A DNA stretch of 64,000 nt from Dichetophora obliterata. Taxonomy: Eukaryota; Arthropoda; Insecta; Diptera; Sciomyzidae. Every line of letters begins with the position of its first letter. The stretch's first letter is position 1. Shown here in pieces: positions 59,160 to 64,000 of this stretch. The stretch covers positions 62,691,830 through 62,755,829 of the forward strand of contig OY986437.1 in NCBI GenBank assembly GCA_963920525.1, written 5' to 3'. Under the pieces are notes generated by a model. That model was not told where the DNA came from, did no database searches, and saw only the letters and a list, made by a program, of their open reading frames with translations. The position numbers and the translations under genes are program-made.

Positions 59160-60133
59160 CACTCAAAAAATTTATTAGTAAAATTTGTAGGAATGATATT
59201 AGTAAACAAAATATGCGTACATTCTACAAATATTCGTACAATATACAATGTATTTTTGTTGTGATATCTTTACGAAATCATTTGAAAAAATTTTTAATAC
59301 CTGATGTAGTATCTACGAATGTATTTGTATAGCATTTTTATTGATTTGTGGGCGGTAAAAGGGGGTGTGGCTTTGTTTTTTTTATTAACAGAGATATTAA
59401 CCTTAAAAACGGATATTGTAAATTTGCTACACTCAAAAATATTTGTGTGTAAATATTACTAATAACTGCGTCCATTCTACGAATTTTATTCGTAGTTTTC
59501 AGCCACGAATAGGATTCGTAAAATCGACATATATTAGTACATATTACGAATATTTTATTCGTCTCCTAAAAAAAAATTCTATCTGCGCTGGGGTTTGAAC
59601 CCCGGCTCTTTAATTTACGGACCACGCACTCTACCAGTAGGCTACAGTCATTTTACAATCATACAGTTCCTTATGTTCTATAAATGTTCGACAAACAAGA
59701 CTGAACGATTTCGGTTTTCAATTTTTTAGACTCTACTAATAATTCATACGGTCAGCCTACGAATGAATTGTTCCTACTAATATTATTTTTCATTCGTAAA
59801 TAGTACGAAAGCATTAGTAAATACAACGAATGTAATGAAAGAAATTACGAAGTTATTCGTACGTCAAATTTACGAATATTATTATTTATATGCACACAAT
59901 CATTCGTACAATGCACTAATACGAATTAATTTATTTTGTTTACAAATATCATGAGTATATAAAACAAATATATTCGTAGATACTACAACAGGTATTAGAA
60001 AGATTTTACGAATGAATTCGTAAAGATATCACAATAAAAATACTTTCTATATTGTACGCATATTTGTAGAATGTACGCATATTTTGTTTACTAATATCAT
60101 TCGTAGAAATTTTACTAATAAATTTTTTGAGTG
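59160..60133. mobile_element. CACTC-ended MITE, 974 bp, possibly compound
   Basis: The ends CACTCAAAAAATTTATTAGT match in inverse for about 170 bases and are flanked by TA (59158-59159, 60134-60135). A second CACTCAAAAATATTT start lies at 59430, after about 100 bases of Helitron-like sequence. The span may therefore be one element with an insertion, or two overlapping copies. It carries many ttcgta/tacgaa words and a tRNA-like segment. Confidence 0.65.
59584..59649 (-). repeat. tRNA-like segment inside the MITE
   Basis: The minus strand reads TAGCCTACTGGTAGAGTGCG (A-box and D arm), then about 25 bases, then GGGGTTCAAACCCC (B-box and T arm). The acceptor stem does not close and the anticodon arm is poor, so it is a pseudo-tRNA or SINE piece. 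Confidence 0.5.
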
Positions 60134-60183
60134 TAAGATCTTAAGAGACACCGCACCAACGATTTTATATATACAAATATATA

Positions 60184-61291
60184 CAGGGTGTCCCAGATTA
60201 ACGTTTCAATCCAGCACTGGTTGATTCCTTGGGCCAAGACAAGAAAAAAATTGTTTCATAGGGGGGATCCATCTCCCCCCTGTTTCGAGTTATAAGCGGA
60301 AGTATAGCATAAAATGTCATTCATAGGTGTTATCAGTTTTAATGCAATAACTTAAAAAGTATTACAGACAGGAACCTCTTTGAAACGGTTTTTTAAAGCA
60401 TTTTAATTAGTTAGCTAATATCTTTTAAAGTTTTTTGGTATTTTTAACCATGGAATAATTTATAACAACTTAAATATGAACAATATTTTTTTTATTTTGT
60501 TTTTTCACTTTGAGCTCGTTTTACATAAAAAAGTTATAATATTATTTTTTTTTTCTGATGCAATCTTAATCGCCAAATAATTTTCTACAGTATTTCATTA
60601 AGCGGCTTCACCGTACATCCACGAAAAAACCGTTTTTATAATTTTATGATAACATACACTCAAAAAACACATACCATTTACATGTGAATCTAATTGGATT
60701 TTTAAGAAAAGTTAAAAAATATTAAATATGGTAAAAATTAAGAGATATGCATTTCTTAAGTATGGCTTTATGTCTAAAAAAAAATTTGTGAAGCAAAACT
60801 TTTCTGTTGCCGTATTGGATTGCAAGTCCTTTTTGAGTGTATGTTTTCATAAAATAATTAATTCGCTCTTATTTGTTACTGTACGGCTAAACCGCATAAT
60901 GAAATATTGCAGAGAATTATTTGGAGATTAAAACTGCATCAGAAAAAAAAGTAATTTAATAACTAACAAAATAAAAAACAAAATATAAAACATATTTTTC
61001 ATATTAAGGTTGCTATAAATTATTCTATGGTTAAAAATACCAAAAAACTTTAACAGATATTAGTAAATTATTTAAAATGCTTTAAAAACAGTTTCAAAGA
61101 GGTTCCTATCTGTAATACTTTTTAAGTTATTGCATTAAACCTGATGACACCTATGAATGCCATTTTTAGCTATACTTTCGCTTATAACTCGAAACAGGGG
61201 GAGATGGACCCCCTTGCCATTCAATTTTTTTCTTGTCTTGGCCCAAGGAAACAACCAGCGCCGGATTGAAACATTTATCTGGGACACCCTG
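60184..61291. mobile_element. foldback element with CAGGGTGTCCCAGAT ends
   Basis: The arms 60184-60656 and 60840-61291 are inverted copies meeting almost without a loop. Shared blocks include CAGGGTGTCCCAGAT, ttccttgggccaagacaag, 'taacttaaaaagtatta' and taccaaaaaactttaa. TA flanks lie at 60182-60183 and 61292-61293. A smaller MITE sits at the symmetry centre. Confidence 0.85.
60657..60839. mobile_element. 183-bp CACTC-ended MITE at the foldback centre
   Basis: The ends CACTCAAAAA and TTTTTGAGTG are flanked by TA (60655-60656, 60840-60841). Removing it restores the palindrome centre around 'tgataacatatgttttca'. Confidence 0.8.
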
Positions 61292-61790
61292 TATATGTAT
61301 AGAAGGGCGGCAAAAGTAAGCATGGCAACATTCATATATATATATAGTGACTACTACTTGGTCTCATATCACATAAAGAGTTATTTCACATATGCCAAGT
61401 TTCATTATAAGGCGTAGTTATAGTTGGTCCACGCCCATTTTTTATTGAGTGTCCGATGGTAAGCATATGAACTAAATTATAGCATTTTTATTGATTTGTG
61501 GACGGTAAAAGGGGGTGTAGCAACTTTTTTTTTTATTATTTAATATATTAGCCTTGGCAACAAATGTTGTAAATTTGAGGCCCTTAGGTCAATTATTGCC
61601 TATTTTTCAAAAAGTAGTAACACATGGAAAAAGTACTCAATTCGGCAAAAAAACAATCTACCCAAACAAGTCAGGGGGTCAGCTAGAGTAGATTGGTAGA
61701 TAGGTACTTGGGTAAAATGGCACTTTAAAAACACAAAATGTTCGGGTATTTTACAATCTACCCAACTACCCAAGTCAGTGTGAATACCCC

Positions 61791-62424
61791 TAATATATTT
61801 AAAATATGTTAAAATCAGATAAAAACTACGCCTGCCTCCCATACAAAGTTACTTTATAACATCGGTAAAATCTATAAAAATGCCAGAAAAATTAATGTCA
61901 TGACTTGGAAGTTGCACATAAGCTTTGGTAGCGAAACTTGTCAAAAATCATATGAAAACTATGCCTACCTCCCACACAAAGTGACTTTAACAAAATGGTG
62001 AAATCTTTTTAAATGCCACAAAAACTAATATAATTACTTTAAATTTTGCATACAAGCTTTGGTCTCAAGTATTCACCATATATTTGAAATTTGTCCAAAT
62101 AGTTAAAAAAACCACGCCTACCTCCCATACAAAGTAACTCTATGAAAACGGTTAAGTATCTAAATTAAATGAAATAATGAATAAATATTATGTACATACG
62201 CTGAGAATATTAAAACTCACTTTGAGTTTGGAATTTGGCAAAACCCTATACAAACTCGGCCAATATTCCATACAAAGTGACGTCATCAAAGTAGCATAAC
62301 TTTTATAAATTCCACAAAAATATATGTATTAACAGCATATTTAACACATAATCTTACATATCTTTAACGTTTACTATATTTGAGTTTTGGCAAAATTGGA
62401 TGAACACCACGCCCATCCTCTATA
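61791..62424 (+). repeat. ~140-bp tandem repeat units of the dispersed repeat
   Basis: At least four units contain 'cgcctacctcccatacaaag', 'aaatgccacaaaaa' and 'gcacataagctttggt'. They continue the array of 58320-58460. Confidence 0.7.
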
Positions 62425-62699
62425 CACGCAGAGAAAAAACATAGTTGCAACAACCATGTTTTAAGAGGACCATATTATTATTCAGATTATGATTGTTGCT
62501 AACATGTTCTTAAACATATAATATTTTCTTTGATCATGATAAAATGATTACAACAACCACATTTAGAAAAGGAACTTTTTTGTAGGAACCAAAATATAAT
62601 TGAAACAATCATTATTCTCTTATAAGGTCAAAAATAGAATGATTGCGACAACTATTTTATGAATTTATTTTTAGGATCCAGAATATTATTGAAATAATA

Positions 62700-63122
62700 A
62701 GGGTTTTCATGCAAATGGGCAATACCCTTATAAATGGTATAAACCTCATAAGTTTATCAGCCTTATAAATGAACTGTCAAAATTCGTATGAAAAAGCTTT
62801 TGCACAAACCAGATAAATTTGCTCTTCGATTTAGGTGAGCAAACGAGGTGGCAAACTTATATGATCAATCAGCTGTTTTCTTTTTTGAAGGAAAAGTTAT
62901 AATTTGAGCAAAACTAATAAAGATTTAATTGTAAAAATTTCAGAAAACAAGCAAACAATCCGCAAAGCGTTCCCGTTTAAATGGAACGCATCGCTGGCAG
63001 ATCGCATAGCTGACTTATATGCTGCAAATGCACAATCGACTTTAAGGGCTGTTCATACAACCTGTCTGATAAAAATAACTAATTGCCCAAATTAGAAGCC
63101 TGCCACTTTGCATGAAAACCCT
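62700..63122. mobile_element. 423-bp MITE (AGGGTTTTCATGCAAA ends)
   Basis: Inverted ends AGGGTTTTCATGCAAA are flanked by TA (62698-62699, 63123-63124), nested in the CACGCAGAG element. It contains a frame (about 62890-63095) with SKTNKDLIVKISENKQTIRK and AFPFKWNASLADRIADLYAA. The frame has balanced composition but no start other than TTG and no family I recognise. Confidence 0.75.
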
Positions 63123-63267
63123 TAATAATTTAATTTTTTTTTTTATTTTCATGCACTCTAATTTCCACAGCTAATAATTAAGATATCTCCAGAGGTTTGC
63201 CTTGTCTGGGCTGAACAGAAATATTAATTCAATTGAAAAATCTTTATGATAAAATTTTCTGTTTTTT

Positions 63268-63322
63268 CTGAGCCACGCACACTACCAGTAAGCCATAGCC
63301 GCTACTACCGCTCGCCTGACTA
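63268..63322 (-). repeat. partial tRNA-like segment
   Basis: The minus strand has GGCTTACTGGTAGTGTGCG, an A-box/D-arm like that at 59584-59649, followed by TGGCTCAG. No B-box follows. It is a fragment. Confidence 0.4.
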
Positions 63323-63551
63323 ATGCCAATCATAAACATGGTACACTAAGTGCATTGTCACAAAAATAGCAATATTTGTGATAAACAAAATATGGTCAGA
63401 ATTGCGAAATATGTTTACGATAAATAAAAACATGTTTGCTACAATTAAAGTCGAAAATGTCACTTTTCTGCGTGCTGTTTTTAGGATAAGCCAATTTAAA
63501 ACAAAACACAATAATTTAACAGTTGACAAACAAAACGGCACATAGCCAGGA

Positions 63552-63629
63552 ATCGATAAAACTTATTGTGTCTGAATGAAGTGCAAGTTTTTCCTGCAAA
63601 CTGTTCAGACACAATAAATTCTTTCGATT
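63552..63629. repeat. 78-bp imperfect hairpin
   Basis: AATCGATAAAACTTATTGTG, then TCTGAA, pairs with TTCAGACACAATAAATTC and tttcgatt. It may be an old small MITE. Confidence 0.55.
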
Positions 63630-64000
63630 TTTGGTTATGTTCTGCTTCGTTTGCCAACAATCAAAGAATAGTTCAGACAAACATTAAAAATTCTAACATG
63701 TTTGTCTCTATAATAATATTCACATTTATCATGTTTGACAGAACTACAACATTTTTGTTGCAACTAATAGTTGAGGCAATCATAGTATGTTGACGATTTA
63801 AATGATGTTATGATTTCAACTATAATGTTATTTTTGGTACCACTATTAGTAAATAATGACTTTATTAAGGCAAAAATTTGTGTTTGCAGAAATAATACAA
63901 TAATTTTAGTAAAAAAATTATTATTGCAGTAATCATGTCTCAACCATGTCTTTTCTCTGCGTGTACAAAGTGAAATCAAATAAATTTTGCTTGAATGCAG

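Larger units (their letters stand above)
58464..61790. mobile_element. composite 3.3-kb insertion with GGGGTATTCACAC ends
   Basis: Inverted ends GGGGTATTCACACT(T/G)ACTTGGG are flanked by TA (58462-58463, 61791-61792). The outer flanks join up as one continuous ~140-bp repeat unit when the insertion is removed. The left end is tandemly duplicated (72-bp unit at 58459 and 58531). Its middle (about 58850-61570) holds Helitron-like DNA ('tattgatttgtgg(g/a)cggtaaaa') and further nested elements. Confidence 0.75.
62425..63963. mobile_element. 1.54-kb element with CACGCAGAGAAAA ends
   Basis: Perfect 13-base inverted ends CACGCAGAGAAAA, followed by imperfect ACATGGTTG, are flanked by TA (62423-62424, 63964-63965). 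The flanks rejoin as the repeat word 'ctatacaaagtga'. The interior includes a nested MITE (62700-63122) and a hairpin (63552-63629). No transposase is recognised. Confidence 0.8.

Overview
The window looks like AT-rich intergenic or intronic DNA from an insect, most likely a fly. The grounds are the mix of IS630/mariner, pogo, hAT, PIF/Harbinger-like and Helitron-like elements, a non-LTR reverse transcriptase, tRNA-derived SINE sequence and very many small inverted-repeat elements with TA target duplications. I found no intact host protein gene, rRNA gene, CRISPR array or bacterial operon. Every recognisable coding sequence belongs to a transposable element (TE) and carries stops, frameshifts or internal deletions. 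Two short coding-looking frames near 43.3 and 46.2 kb are unidentified. Species assignment is inference; a tephritid-like fly would fit but is not shown.

Layout, left part (0-24 kb). The left edge holds the N-terminal end of a broken mariner-type transposase. A tRNA-derived SINE lies near 1.5 kb. Helitron-like elements lie at 2.05-4.3 kb and, as two near-identical inverse-strand copies, at 8.0-10.5 and 15.3-17.5 kb; they carry internal ~141-bp tandem repeats. Between these lie small hairpin MITEs, a 245-bp hAT MITE with a perfect 8-bp target duplication, a decayed hAT remnant and a 5'-truncated LINE (12.8-15.2 kb). A 2.5-kb pogo element with TA duplication occupies 18.0-20.5 kb, and its reading frame is broken mainly at A-runs.

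Middle (24-40 kb). A degenerate TATGAA-type satellite is interrupted by one copy of a 0.72-kb MITE, with a second inverted copy 0.7 kb away. A piggyBac-like TTAA element carries a nested hAT element with 8-bp duplication GTTATGAC. A 3-kb pentanucleotide array follows: ~490 AAAAT units switching abruptly to GAAAT.

Right part (40-64 kb). A hAT element (40.39-42.63 kb) was split by a 1.25-kb element with 24-bp repeats. A 6.64-kb tandem direct duplication (41,693-48,333 and 48,342-55,721) then copies the hAT 3' half, an AATAAGATTTTCTTATT-rich foldback holding a DD41D mariner, a PIF-like MITE, a CCCAGTA element and a CCGGACACC foldback. The two copies differ by a 1,094-bp MITE with a clean empty/filled site and by a 382-bp indel. 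The last 6 kb is a stack of nested inverted-repeat elements, up to four levels deep, inside a dispersed ~140-bp repeat. The genes here do not work together as a pathway. The window records successive transposition, and the nesting gives relative insertion ages.
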